Shown here: in pieces, positions 26,046 through 35,130 of the stretch | How the letters are laid out: each line of letters begins with the position of its first letter | How positions within the stretch are numbered: the stretch's first letter is position 1 | Assembly (NCBI GenBank): GCA_009695535.1 | Contig: SHZQ01000003.1 | Coordinates: 1-41,179, forward strand | Reading direction: 5' to 3' | Origin: Methyloglobulus sp. | GTDB taxonomy: Bacteria; Pseudomonadota; Gammaproteobacteria; Methylococcales; Methylomonadaceae | Length of the DNA: 41,179 bases | Program-made: the position numbers and the translations under genes | Notes under the pieces: generated by a model | Told to the model about the DNA's origin: nothing | The model's input: only the letters and a program-made list of their open reading frames with translations | Databases searched by the model: none

Positions 26046-26953
26046 AAGTCTATCGTGCCCTGGGCAAACAACACCGCTGCACCCCCGACCCGCAACGACA
26101 AAGACTCATGCCCTTTATTGTCCATTTCCAGGTTGATAACACTGCGGCGACTGTTAGCATCGCCCCTATCTACTGCGAAAACATGCGTACCTTTTTGGGT
26201 ATGCTCAAATGAACAGAGGTAGGAGGCAAATGCTGGCATGGCACTACCTATTGGCGGATCATCGTAAAGTCCAATGTGCGGCCCTAACAAACGGGCGTTG
26301 AAGTCAGAATCAGCAAAAGGCGTTTTGGGTGCGAACAGCAAGATTTCCTGTGCGGCGGTTTGTGGCGCAATGGATTGACTCCAAGCCTCGCTGTTAAACT
26401 TTGCCTGCCGGACAGTCTCGTAATTCCACACCGGAACTATTAAATAGGGAAAGCCGCACGATACCAATCGTGGCGAGTATTTTTTATGGTCTAATTCAGT
26501 TTGCTTGATGCTCAAAAAACTAGCCAGTTCTTCATCCGCTGGCGCAAATCGGTCAATGATGGAAGCCACATTACGGGCAAATTGTACAAACGTGGGCTTA
26601 CCATCTACAACAGTAATATTAACATCAATCGGCCCTATATTCTGTTCGAGAACAATAGGCGTAATCCCGGATTTCAAAGAAATGTCTCCGCACAATCCCA
26701 AAACATAAGCCGTCGCAATAATCGGATGCCCAGCAAAATCGATTTCTTTTTTAGGGGAAAAAATCCGCATTTTGCGTTTTGCATCACTCCCTTCTGGATG
26801 AAAAACGAAGACGGTTTCGGACAAGTTCAGCTCTCTTGCCAAGAGCTTCATAGTTGCGTCGCTTAAGCCATCGGCATTAGGAAATACGGCTATCTGCGCG
26901 CCATTAAACAACTGAGTGGTGAACACATCCGCGATGTAGTAATCAATTTTCAT
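26036..26953 (-). CDS. PhzF-family isomerase/epimerase-like protein
   Basis: The 305-aa protein has the PhzF fold signature: MKIDYYIADVFTTQLFNGAQ at the start, ARELNLSETVFVF with the Glu that serves as the acid/base in PhzF, and DFAGHPIIATAYVLG. The second half carries LLGPHIGLYDDPPIGSAMPA, matching the repeated domain. PhzF itself isomerises a phenazine precursor, but most relatives have no known reaction. Its ATG overlaps the nirD stop by 4 nt (ATGA), so it is translationally coupled to nitrite reductase and probably serves nitrogen assimilation or repair of a damaged metabolite; that is inference. The last codons lie inside a perfect inverted repeat. Confidence 0.85.
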   Translation of the reverse strand: MKIDYYIADVFTTQLFNGAQIAVFPNADGLSDATMKLLARELNLSETVFVFHPEGSDAKRKMRIFSPKKEIDFAGHPIIATAYVLGLCGDISLKSGITPIVLEQNIGPIDVNITVVDGKPTFVQFARNVASIIDRFAPADEELASFLSIKQTELDHKKYSPRLVSCGFPYLIVPVWNYETVRQAKFNSEAWSQSIAPQTAAQEILLFAPKTPFADSDFNARLLGPHIGLYDDPPIGSAMPAFASYLCSFEHTQKGTHVFAVDRGDANSRRSVINLEMDNKGHESLSLRVGGAAVLFAQGTIDLLD

Positions 26954-27324
26954 ACGCTGACCTTTTCATGCACGATATCAGCACTAATACCAGTCGTCGT
27001 GACTTGGATTTCTACCTTGCTATTCTCAATACGAACTGGATAAACAAGCACACTGAACTGTTCATCTTCAATGCAAAACCCTGTTTTTAAACTAAAATGC
27101 TGCTTGTATAAGGGTGATGCCACCACAGGCTCACCTTTGATGTCACCTATCACGCCACGCGATAATACATTGGCACAACCAATAGGATCGTAGTTATGGA
27201 GAGCATAAACCGCATTTTCTTTGACCATGTAAAAAATCGCCACCTGCTGACCTTCGACTAACGCACATACGCCAGAATTCGGTTGTAAATCATCCGTGTT
27301 ACAGACCTGTCGCCACACAGCCAT
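26950..27324 (-). CDS. nirD: Nitrite reductase (NADH) small subunit
   Basis: NirD is the small partner of NirB in the cytoplasmic assimilatory nitrite reductase that makes ammonium. The 124 residues form a Rieske-like fold: WRQVCNTDDLQPNSGVCALV, VYALHNYDPIGCANVLSRG and VVASPLYKQHFSLKTGFCIE. As usual for NirD the Cys/His cluster ligands of true Rieske proteins are absent, so it should not bind iron. Its ATG overlaps the nirB stop (TAATG) and its stop overlaps the phzF-like start. Confidence 0.93.
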   Translation of the reverse strand: MAVWRQVCNTDDLQPNSGVCALVEGQQVAIFYMVKENAVYALHNYDPIGCANVLSRGVIGDIKGEPVVASPLYKQHFSLKTGFCIEDEQFSVLVYPVRIENSKVEIQVTTTGISADIVHEKVSV

Positions 27325-29861
27325 TAAGCAACCTCCATCATTTTGAAACGCTTGCGCTCTTCTTCGTCCGCAGGGCGAAGCTGTCCGCGTTCTTCCACAA
27401 ACACCACGTTATCGTCGGGCTGATCGCTGTTGATAAAATGCCGGAAGCGCTTCAGTTTGCTTTCATCTTCAATCGTGGTTTTCCATTCGCATTGATAAGT
27501 GTTGAGGACGTGTTGCATCTGATGTTCGAGTTGTTCGCACAACCCCAGCTTATCTTCAATAACCACTGACTTCAGATAATCCAAACCGCCTTCCATGTTC
27601 TCCATCCAAACTGATGTCCGTTGCAGACGGGCTGCGGTGCGTACATAAAAAATCAATAACCGATCAATGTATTTGATTAAGGTTGCTTTATCTAAGCTGG
27701 TTGCAAATAAATCCCCATGGCGCGGTTTCATGCCGCCATTTCCGCAGACATATAAATTCCAGCCTGATTCAGTCGCTATAACACCGATGTCTTTACTTTG
27801 TGCTTCCGCACATTCGCGTGTGCAGCCAGAAACGGCAAACTTGAGCTTATGCGGAGATCGCAAGCCTTTGTAACGATTTTCCAGCTCTATCGCCAAACCC
27901 ACGCTATCGTCGATTCCATAACGACACCACGAACTGCCAACACAGGATTTTACCGTGCGTAAAGACTTGCCATAAGCGTGACCGGATTCAAATCCGGCAT
28001 CAATCAACTCTTTCCAGATGTGCGGTAATTGGTCAACGCGTGCGCCGAACAAGTCCACACGCTGCCCACCGGTAATCTTAGTGTAGAGCTTATATTTCTT
28101 GCCTACTTGCCCCAATGCAATCAACATGTCGGGGCTGATTTCTCCGCCCGTAATGCGCGGCACGACGGAGTAAGTGCCGTCTTTTTGCATGTTTGCCAGG
28201 AAGGTATCGTTGGTATCCTGCAAGCCCAAATGGTCATTGGATAACACGTATTCGTTCCAATAAGATGCCAAAATAGAGCCTATAGCTGGTTTGCAAATAT
28301 CACAGCCTTTGCCTTTACCGTGGGTTTCCAGCAGATCATCAAAAGTTTTAATTTGCTCGACGACGACGAGGTTATACAAATCCTGGCGTGTATAGGGGAA
28401 GTGTTCGCAAATATCCGTGTTGACTTCAATACCGTGTTTGAGCAATTCGCAATCCATCACTGACTTTAACAATGCCGCACAACCGCCGCAGCCTGTAGAA
28501 GCTTTGGTCTCCGCTTTTAACGCACCTAGCGAGGTACTTCCTGCTTCTATCGCTTGGCATATTGCACCTTTAGTCACGTCATAGCAGGAACAAATTTGCG
28601 CCGACATCGGCAGGGCATCGGGCCCTAAGCCAATAGATTCATCAGAACGCGGGGGTAAAATCAACGCGTCAGGATTTTCTGGCAGTTCGATACCGTTTAA
28701 GCAGTATTGCAATAAAGTGCCGTAGCCCGAAGCGTCACCAACTAACACCGCACCCAGTAATTGCTTTTTGTCATGACTGACCACCAGCCGCTTATAGACT
28801 TCGCTGGCACCATTTTGGTAGGTGTACACCAATGCGCCTTGCGACTTGGCGTGGGCATCGCCAATGCTGGCGACATCAACACCCATCAGTTTAAGCTTGG
28901 TACTCATATCCGCGCCAGTGAAACTGCCATTTCCTCCGAAAAGATCAGCAACAACGGCACGCGCCATCGCGTAGCCTGGCGCGACCAAACCGAAGATCAT
29001 GCCATTCCACAACGCACATTCGCCGATGGCGTAAATAGCAGGATCGGAAGTCTTGCATTGGTTGTCGATGACGATACCACCACGCTGCCCTACCTCTAAG
29101 CCGCAAGCACGGGCAATATCATCACGCGGACGAATACCAGCAGAAAACAGCACGATGTCAGTTTCCAATTCTTCGCCATCGGCAAAGCACATTTTGTTCA
29201 CACACTGATCGCCATCGGTAATCAAAGTAGTGTTTTTGCCAGTGTGAACCTTTACACCTAAATCTTCGATCTTATGCCTGAGCATCGCGCCGCCAGCTTC
29301 ATCTAACTGCACCGCCATCAGGCGTGGCGCAAACTCGACAACATGGGTCTCCAAGCCCAAATCTTTAAGCGCATTGGCCGCTTCCAAGCCCAACAAACCA
29401 CCGCCTACTACGACACCAATTTTACTTGATTTTGCTGCACTCGCCATCGCCTCAAGATCTTCAATGGTGCGGTAAACCAAACAGTTAGCTCTGTCATGAC
29501 CTGGCACAGGCGGCACAAAAGGATAAGAACCCGTCGCCAAAACCAAGATGTCATAGGCAATGGTTACGCCTTTTTCCGAAGTGACGGTTTTGTTATCGCG
29601 ATCAATGTAATCAGCCTTGTCACCTAAATGAATGGTGATGCCGTTGCTGGCAAAAAAGTCTTCATCGACCAAAGCCAGATCGGCTGCGGTTTTACCTGAG
29701 AAAAAAGCGGACAGATGGACGCGATCATACGCCGCCCGTGGCTCTTCGCAGAACGTCGTAACGTGATAGCTGTCTTTGCACTGGCTTGCCATTAGACTGG
29801 TCAAAAAATTCTGACCCACCATGCCATTACCGATAACAACCAGTGACTTTTTTGTACTCAT
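27324..29861 (-). CDS. nirB: Nitrite reductase (NADH) large subunit
   Basis: NirB reduces nitrite to ammonium with NADH, using FAD, Fe-S centres and siroheme. The domains in order are: a pyridine-nucleotide reductase (VVIGNGMVGQNFL at the start, VVVGGGLLGLEAANAL for NADH, YAIGECALWNG for FAD), a BFD-like [2Fe-2S] domain (ICSCYDVTKG and TGCGGCAALL), a sulphite/nitrite reductase half domain, and the siroheme [4Fe-4S] domain with SCVGSSWCRYG and SGCTRECAEA, then YVCGNGG. Length is 845 aa, as in E. coli NirB. AGGAAAGGC precedes the ATG. The gene is divergent from narK and has a sigma-54-type box about 54 nt upstream of its start. Confidence 0.96.
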   Translation of the reverse strand: MSTKKSLVVIGNGMVGQNFLTSLMASQCKDSYHVTTFCEEPRAAYDRVHLSAFFSGKTAADLALVDEDFFASNGITIHLGDKADYIDRDNKTVTSEKGVTIAYDILVLATGSYPFVPPVPGHDRANCLVYRTIEDLEAMASAAKSSKIGVVVGGGLLGLEAANALKDLGLETHVVEFAPRLMAVQLDEAGGAMLRHKIEDLGVKVHTGKNTTLITDGDQCVNKMCFADGEELETDIVLFSAGIRPRDDIARACGLEVGQRGGIVIDNQCKTSDPAIYAIGECALWNGMIFGLVAPGYAMARAVVADLFGGNGSFTGADMSTKLKLMGVDVASIGDAHAKSQGALVYTYQNGASEVYKRLVVSHDKKQLLGAVLVGDASGYGTLLQYCLNGIELPENPDALILPPRSDESIGLGPDALPMSAQICSCYDVTKGAICQAIEAGSTSLGALKAETKASTGCGGCAALLKSVMDCELLKHGIEVNTDICEHFPYTRQDLYNLVVVEQIKTFDDLLETHGKGKGCDICKPAIGSILASYWNEYVLSNDHLGLQDTNDTFLANMQKDGTYSVVPRITGGEISPDMLIALGQVGKKYKLYTKITGGQRVDLFGARVDQLPHIWKELIDAGFESGHAYGKSLRTVKSCVGSSWCRYGIDDSVGLAIELENRYKGLRSPHKLKFAVSGCTRECAEAQSKDIGVIATESGWNLYVCGNGGMKPRHGDLFATSLDKATLIKYIDRLLIFYVRTAARLQRTSVWMENMEGGLDYLKSVVIEDKLGLCEQLEHQMQHVLNTYQCEWKTTIEDESKLKRFRHFINSDQPDDNVVFVEERGQLRPADEEERKRFKMMEVA

Positions 29862-29914
29862 GCCTTTCCTCGTAACCCAGTTTATATTTTTTTCGATCTC
29901 ACTGAGGAACTATA

Positions 29915-29929
29915 GCAAATCTTATGCCA
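29915..29929 (-). promoter_or_regulatory. Sigma-54 promoter for nirB
   Basis: On the minus strand TGGCATAAGATTTGC matches the -24/-12 consensus TGGCAC-N5-TTGC with one difference (T for C). It points toward nirB and would give a leader of about 40 nt. The matching divergent box for narK strengthens it. Sigma-54 dependence implies an activator such as NtrC, encoded elsewhere. Confidence 0.65.
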
Positions 29930-30003
29930 TAAATACAAGCAACTGACATCACTGTTATTTTTCATCAAAAATACAAAAACCGTGCAGACCTACGCATTAA
30001 AAC

Positions 30004-30075
30004 GGTGCAATAAGTTCACTCGTGGTGCATGGTGTCGTTTATTACAGAGGAAATCCCATCACATTTAGTGCAGAG
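30004..30075. promoter_or_regulatory. Candidate activator half-sites between nirB and narK
   Basis: GGTGCA occurs twice (30004 and 30023), and two related pieces, TCAC-N5-GTGCA, occur at about 30017-30027 and 30059-30072. They resemble halves of NtrC sites (GCAC-N7-GTGC), but the spacing is 2 nt short, so this is weak. They lie 75-270 nt from the two sigma-54 boxes, a suitable enhancer distance. Confidence 0.25.
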
Positions 30076-30172
30076 GAACTACCTAGCAAGATTAATTTGA
30101 TGATTATTTAAAGCCCGGCTTTTGTTGATGGCCTTGTCGGCTTCATGCCTGTGAGTCGCATGTATTTTGGAA

Positions 30173-30190
30173 TGCAAACCGAGGTTTGCA
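30173..30190. repeat. 18-bp palindrome in narK upstream region
   Basis: TGCAAACC-GA-GGTTTGCA is a perfect inverted repeat with a 2-nt centre, followed by GCTCCACCCC. It lies about 90 nt upstream of the narK sigma-54 box. It may be a dispersed repeat or a regulator site. Nothing else in 29862-30334 looks coding. Confidence 0.4.
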
Positions 30191-30276
30191 GCTCCACCCC
30201 ACCAATCGAGTTACCGCCTTCACTCGCTAACGCTATTTAAAATGCAGCGACATAAAAGTTTAATGCTTTACTAAAA

Positions 30277-30292
30277 TGGCACGACTATTGCT
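30277..30292 (+). promoter_or_regulatory. Sigma-54 promoter for narK
   Basis: TGGCACGACTATTGCT agrees at every conserved position with the -24/-12 consensus TGGCACG-N4-TTGCW. It points at narK, whose ATG is 43 nt downstream. This implies sigma-54 (RpoN) control of nitrate uptake and, with the kinase/phosphatase 6 nt behind narK, of that gene too. Confidence 0.85.
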
Positions 30293-30334
30293 TATTACTC
30301 AATAACACCACTTTATTTAGGAAAGCTATCCGTA

Positions 30335-31825
30335 ATGTCATCACCAAAATTTAACCTGTTCTCATTTTCGGGGAACATGAAAATCCTCCACATGACCTGG
30401 ATGGCGTTTTTTATCAGCTTTGTCGTGTGGTTTAACCATGCGCCGTTAATGTTGACGATTGCCAAAACCTTGCACTTAAGCCAGTCGGAAATAAAAACCA
30501 TCCTGATCTTAAACGTGGCGATAACCATTCCGGCGCGGATTATTATCGGTATCCTAGTTGATAAGTTTGGCCCCAAGCGGACTTACTCGACGTTACTTGC
30601 GCTTGGCAGCATTCCTTGTTTTATGTTTGCGAGCGCGGATAATTTTCAACAACTAGCCCTTGCCCGATTCCTGATGGGCTTTATTGGTGCGGGTTTTGTG
30701 ATAGGCATCCGCATGGTTGGCGAGTGGTTTCCGGCGCGGCAAGTCGGGATTGCCGAAGGCATATATGGCGGTTGGGGTAATTTTGGCTCGGCGGCCGCCG
30801 CTATCGCATTGCCATCGCTTGCACTGCTTTTTGGCGGTGATGAAGGCTGGCGTTATGCGATAGCGTCCACAGGCATTATCGCACTGCTTTATTCCGTCGT
30901 GTATTTCTTCAGTGTGACAGACACACCCAAGGGTTCAACTTATTTCAAACCCAAAAAAGCAGGGGCTATGGAAGTCAGCAGCATCTGGGATTTGTTCTTT
31001 TATGTCGCAATGAACATTCCTTTGTACGCCACCTTAAGTTTGCTAACTTGGAAGCTGTCATCATCCGGCAGCGCAAACTACACCAATCTGTTATCAGACA
31101 CGGCCGCCATCTTCATCCATATCGGTATCTGGTGCTTATTCGTGTACAACGTCTACAAAATCATCCATGTCAATGAGGAACATTTACAAAAGCCAGTAGC
31201 AGAGATTCACAAATACAAGTTCAAACAAGTTGCGGTTCTGGACTTGGCGTATATGATTGCCTTCGGTTCAGAACTGGCGGTGGTATCAATGTTGCCGATG
31301 TTCTTTTTTGAAACCTTTCATCAATCTCAAAATATTACGATGGTGCAAGCAGGCTTATTGGGCGGGTGTTTTGCCTTTATCAACCTCATCGCCCGTCCGG
31401 CTGGCGGTTGGTTAAGTGATAAATTTGGGCGAAAATTATCCCTGTCTGTTTTTATCGCAGGGATGTCCGTCGGTTATTTCATCATGTCGTTCATTGATTC
31501 CTCATGGTCTATTCCAGTTGTCGTATTGCTTACCATGTCTTGCTCGTGCTTTGTGTCCGGCGGTTGCGGCGCAGTTTACGCCATCGTGCCGCTAATTAAA
31601 CGCCGCATGACTGGGCAAATCGCCGGTATGGTTGGTGCTTATGGTAATGTTGGTGGGGTATTATTTTTGACGGTTTTATCTTTTGTTACGCCAAGCATCT
31701 TCTTTTTGGTAATGCACGGGGTCGCTTTGGTAGTGCTGGTAGCCGTGCAATTTATTGATGAACCCAAAGGTCACATGGCAGAAGTGCAGGAAGATGGTAC
31801 GATTGAGATGATTGAATTAAATTAA
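30335..31825 (+). CDS. narK: Nitrate/nitrite transporter, NarK/NasA-type MFS
   Basis: This inner-membrane major facilitator protein brings in nitrate for assimilation. It has 12 predicted membrane helices in 496 aa. The two nitrate signature regions are clear: GEWFPARQVGIAEGIYGGWG NFGSAAA in helix 5 and GGCGAVYAIVPLIKRRMTGQ with GMVGAYGNVGG in helix 11. The arginines expected to bind nitrate lie in helices 2 and 8 (PARIIIGILVDKFG and NLIARPAGGWLSDKFGRK). AGGAAAG precedes the ATG. Divergence from nirB, and an excellent sigma-54 box upstream, support nitrogen-controlled nitrate uptake. Export of nitrite cannot be excluded. Confidence 0.92.
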   Translation: MSSPKFNLFSFSGNMKILHMTWMAFFISFVVWFNHAPLMLTIAKTLHLSQSEIKTILILNVAITIPARIIIGILVDKFGPKRTYSTLLALGSIPCFMFASADNFQQLALARFLMGFIGAGFVIGIRMVGEWFPARQVGIAEGIYGGWGNFGSAAAAIALPSLALLFGGDEGWRYAIASTGIIALLYSVVYFFSVTDTPKGSTYFKPKKAGAMEVSSIWDLFFYVAMNIPLYATLSLLTWKLSSSGSANYTNLLSDTAAIFIHIGIWCLFVYNVYKIIHVNEEHLQKPVAEIHKYKFKQVAVLDLAYMIAFGSELAVVSMLPMFFFETFHQSQNITMVQAGLLGGCFAFINLIARPAGGWLSDKFGRKLSLSVFIAGMSVGYFIMSFIDSSWSIPVVVLLTMSCSCFVSGGCGAVYAIVPLIKRRMTGQIAGMVGAYGNVGGVLFLTVLSFVTPSIFFLVMHGVALVVLVAVQFIDEPKGHMAEVQEDGTIEMIELN

Positions 31826-31831
31826 TTATCC

Positions 31832-33568
31832 ATGACCACATCTTCACTTAAAGCCACTTTAGGTTTTGCCACTGATAAAGGCTTAAAAGCCGACAATGAA
31901 GATTTTGTTGGCGCAATTATCCCGAACGAACCGCAATTGACCCACAAAGGCATCGTCGCGGCGATTGCTGATGGCATGAGCGGCAGCGATGCGGGTAAAT
32001 TGGCAAGCCAATCTTGTGTCGGCAGCTTCCTCAATGATTATTTCAGCACGCCGGATTCCTGGTCGGTTAAGCAAGCTGGACAAAAAATCCTTTCTGCCAC
32101 TAATTCCTGGCTGTATAGCCAAGGGCAAATCCGCTACCAATCGACCAAAGGCATGGTCAGCACCTTGAGCATCATCGTCTTAAAATCCACCACAGCCCAC
32201 CTCTTTCATGTCGGTGACTCCCGTATTTACCGCTTACGGAAAGGCAATCTTGAGCAAATCACCCGCGACCATCGCATCTGTATTTCCCAGGATAAAAATT
32301 ATCTTAGCCGAGCAATGGGCATAGAACCCAGGCTGGAAGTCGATTACAAATCTTTGCCGCTTGAGCAAAACGACTTGTTTTTGATGACCACGGACGGAAT
32401 CCACGATTTTATCGACGACAAAACCCTTAAGGCATTGCTGACAGAAAGCACCGACCTGACTTTGCTTGCTGAAAAAATTCTACAGCAAGCAAAAGCCAAT
32501 AACAGCGATGATAATCTGACTTGCCAATTGCTTAAGGTGGATGCGTTACCTGATGCAAAGGAAGATGAAATCCTGCGCCGCCATGCCAACTTACCGTTTC
32601 CCCCGCCGTTGCAAGCTGGCGCAATACTTGATGGCTATCGTATTGAGGAAGAATTACATGCCAGCAAGCGCACCCAGATATACCGCGCTTTGGATACCCT
32701 TACCAACACGCAAGTCATCTTAAAAACACCTTCGATACTCTACGACGACGACACCCATTTCATCGAACATTTTCTGCATGAAGAATGGGCTGGAAAACGG
32801 ATTAACCATGACAATGTTCTAAAAATCATCACACAAAATCGCCCCAAAAGTGCGGTGTATTACGTCACCGAATATCTGGAAGGGCAAACTCTCAGGGACT
32901 GGATGATGGCAAACCCCAAAGCCGACATCATCACAGCTAGGAAAATAGTGGGGCAAATAGCCAAGGGGCTTCGCGCATTCCACCGCAAGGAAATGTTGCA
33001 CCAAGACCTAAAACCAGAAAACATCATGTTTGACAAAAATGGCGTGGTCAAAATTATCGACTTTGGCTCGGTAAAAATTGCCGGCATCGCTGAAATTACC
33101 CCCACTGATCTTGACGGAGCAGATAATATACTTGGCACCTTGAATTACACCGCGCCGGAATACCACACGGGGCAACGCGGCAGCATAAAATCAGACCTGT
33201 ACTCGCTGGCGGTAATTACCTACGAAATGCTCAACGGCAGTTTACCTTTTGGTGAGGATATGCCGGAAAAGCCCAGCCAAGGCTATCTCGCCAATTTACG
33301 CTATGTCCCTAGTTTTCATCACAACCCTATGACACCCATCTGGATTGACGGCGCGTTGAAAAAAGCCACTTCAATTACGCCAGGGCTGCGTTATGAGGAA
33401 TTATCGGAATTTCTTTACGACCTCAACACCCCTAACCCTAGCTTTATACGAACTGAAGACGGTATTCCTCTAATACAACGCAATCCTTTACGATTCTGGC
33501 AGGGTTTATCTGCGATTCTCATCATTATTAATCTGGTCTTGTTGTATTTAATGACTTTAATGCAGTAA
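31832..33568 (+). CDS. Fused PP2C phosphatase / Ser-Thr protein kinase
   Basis: The 578-aa protein has a PP2C-type phosphatase domain (about residues 1-235) and a Ser/Thr kinase domain (about 260-540), then a single C-terminal membrane helix (FWQGLSAILIIINLVLLYLM). Phosphatase motifs: DNEDFVGAI, AIADGMSGSDAG, FHVGDSRIYR and TTDGIHDF, giving the metal-binding aspartates. Kinase motifs: VILKTP for the ATP lysine, LHQDLKPENIMF (HQD for the usual HRD), IIDFGSVK (DFG) and APEYHTG. The glycine loop (EELHASKRTQIYRA) lacks the usual glycines, so activity may be altered. It starts 6 nt after narK, and a similar kinase/phosphatase accompanies nitrate-assimilation genes in Pseudomonas. It may tune transporter or reductase activity post-translationally; the target is unknown. 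Confidence 0.85.
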   Translation: MTTSSLKATLGFATDKGLKADNEDFVGAIIPNEPQLTHKGIVAAIADGMSGSDAGKLASQSCVGSFLNDYFSTPDSWSVKQAGQKILSATNSWLYSQGQIRYQSTKGMVSTLSIIVLKSTTAHLFHVGDSRIYRLRKGNLEQITRDHRICISQDKNYLSRAMGIEPRLEVDYKSLPLEQNDLFLMTTDGIHDFIDDKTLKALLTESTDLTLLAEKILQQAKANNSDDNLTCQLLKVDALPDAKEDEILRRHANLPFPPPLQAGAILDGYRIEEELHASKRTQIYRALDTLTNTQVILKTPSILYDDDTHFIEHFLHEEWAGKRINHDNVLKIITQNRPKSAVYYVTEYLEGQTLRDWMMANPKADIITARKIVGQIAKGLRAFHRKEMLHQDLKPENIMFDKNGVVKIIDFGSVKIAGIAEITPTDLDGADNILGTLNYTAPEYHTGQRGSIKSDLYSLAVITYEMLNGSLPFGEDMPEKPSQGYLANLRYVPSFHHNPMTPIWIDGALKKATSITPGLRYEELSEFLYDLNTPNPSFIRTEDGIPLIQRNPLRFWQGLSAILIIINLVLLYLMTLMQ

Positions 33569-33605
33569 TCTTTAGCTCAATGTGCCAACTAATATTGAGC
33601 TTGCA

Positions 33606-34604
33606 ATGCCCAACAAATCAACTTTTCAACCCGCTTGGTGGCTACGTAATTGCCACTTACAAACGATTTATCCGGCATTATTGAGGAATAATGCCAATCC
33701 ACCCGATTACCATCGAGAAAGACTGGTAACGCCTGACGATGATTTTATTGACGTTGATTTCTGCGGAATCGGCGATCAACCGCTGGTCATCTTGCTGCAC
33801 GGATTAACTGGCAGCTCCCAATCAGGCTATATTAAAGGTCTGCAACATAGCTTGCAAAAGCAGGGATTGCGGAGTGCTGCACTTAATTTTCGTGGCTGCA
33901 GCGGTCAGTCGAATAACCGAGCGCGGTGCTATCATTCCGGCGAAACGGAAGATATTCAGTTTCTCTATCAAACCTTACGGCAACGCGAACCCCATACACC
34001 CATCGCAGCCGCCGGTTTTTCTTTAGGTGGTAACGTTCTACTAAAGTGGCTGGGCGAGCAAGGACAACACGTCAACTTGTTTGCTGCCGTGGCGGTTTCC
34101 GTGCCTTTGCTGCTGGGAATTTGCGCAACAAAACTGGATAGCGGCTTTGCAACGCGCTACCGCAGTAATCTACTGAACGAATTGAAAGCCTATCTACACA
34201 ACAAACTCGCGCATTTGGAAACCATAGGTCACACAGAAGATGCGCTGAAAATTAAAGCACTGGGCGATTTATCAACGATCAACTCATTTTGGGAATACGA
34301 TGACAAGGTCGTTGCTAAATTACACGGGTTTGCCGATGTCCACGACTATTACCAGCGATCCAGTTCCAGGCAATACCTTAAGTCGATAACGGTACCCATG
34401 CTCTTAATTCAGTCAATTGACGATCCGTTTATGACATCCGATGTCTTACCTAGGCTCGCTGAAATATCGCCATCTGTGCAACTCGAATTCACCCAACATG
34501 GCGGTCATGTCGGCTTTATAACTGGACGCATTCCATTTAAGCCGCAGTATTGGCTAGAGCAACGGATACCAGAATTTTTGCTTAACTTTGCACCTATCGA
34601 ATGA
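33606..34604 (+). CDS. YheT-type alpha/beta hydrolase
   Basis: This is an alpha/beta hydrolase of the YheT/ABHD1-3 family; relatives act on esters or lipids but the substrate here is unknown. It has the family start (FQPAWWLRNCHLQTIYPALL), VILLHGLTGSSQSGYIKGL, LNFRGCSGQSN, the nucleophile elbow AAGFSLGGNVLLKWLGE, an acid in QSIDDPFM and the histidine in THGGHVGFI. The ATG at 33606 is preferred over the GTG at 33582 because homology begins at MPNKSTFQPAWW. Length is 332 aa, usual for YheT. It follows the kinase/phosphatase by 37 nt and may be transcribed with it, but probably has nothing to do with nitrate. Confidence 0.87.
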   Translation: MPNKSTFQPAWWLRNCHLQTIYPALLRNNANPPDYHRERLVTPDDDFIDVDFCGIGDQPLVILLHGLTGSSQSGYIKGLQHSLQKQGLRSAALNFRGCSGQSNNRARCYHSGETEDIQFLYQTLRQREPHTPIAAAGFSLGGNVLLKWLGEQGQHVNLFAAVAVSVPLLLGICATKLDSGFATRYRSNLLNELKAYLHNKLAHLETIGHTEDALKIKALGDLSTINSFWEYDDKVVAKLHGFADVHDYYQRSSSRQYLKSITVPMLLIQSIDDPFMTSDVLPRLAEISPSVQLEFTQHGGHVGFITGRIPFKPQYWLEQRIPEFLLNFAPIE

Positions 34605-34652
34605 AATGCTAAACCTGTTATAGCCCAATCCAATCATAAACACCGGAAAAAC

Positions 34653-35105
34653 ATGACCTTGCAAATATGGATAGATGCTGATGCCTGCCCCAATGTTATC
34701 AAAGACATTTTGTTTAAGGCAGCAGAACGCAGGCAATTACCCTTAATATTGGTTGCGAATCGGTTTTTAGCAACGCCGCCTTCCCTGTTTATTAAAGCCA
34801 TACAGGTTGCCGGTGGATTTGATGTGGCTGACAACTATATTGTCCAGCAGTGCAAAGCCAATGACTTAGTGATTACCGCCGATATTCCCCTGGCAGCAGA
34901 AGTGGTCGCCAAACACGCATTCGCGCTAAACCCCAGAGGCGAGTTATACACCAAAGAAAACATCAAAGAACACTTAGCGATGCGTGATTTTATGACCGAA
35001 ATGCGCGATACCGGACAAACTTCCGGCGGCCCTTCTGCATTTGGACAACGAGATAAACAAGCCTTTGCCAATGCGCTGGATCGGTTTTTGGCGAGACGTT
35101 GTTAG
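34653..35105 (+). CDS. yaiI: UPF0178 family protein (YaiI/YqxD)
   Basis: The 150-aa protein matches the UPF0178 family: [20 protein letters not shown] at the start, [30 protein letters not shown] and the ending TGGP-like segment [20 protein letters not shown]. The acidic DADAC and TADIPLA motifs recall PIN-type nucleases, which suggests metal-dependent RNA cleavage, but no activity is established for the family as far as I know. It stands between the YheT-like gene and a degraded GGDEF gene. Confidence 0.9.
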   Translation: MTLQIWIDADACPNVIKDILFKAAERRQLPLILVANRFLATPPSLFIKAIQVAGGFDVADNYIVQQCKANDLVITADIPLAAEVVAKHAFALNPRGELYTKENIKEHLAMRDFMTEMRDTGQTSGGPSAFGQRDKQAFANALDRFLARRC

Positions 35106-35130
35106 TAGCTATTGCATTTAGAATAATTAG

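Noticed and set aside
30004-30075. Canonical NtrC enhancer pair
   Set aside because: The half-sites are spaced 5 nt rather than 7 nt apart, so they are listed only as weak candidates.
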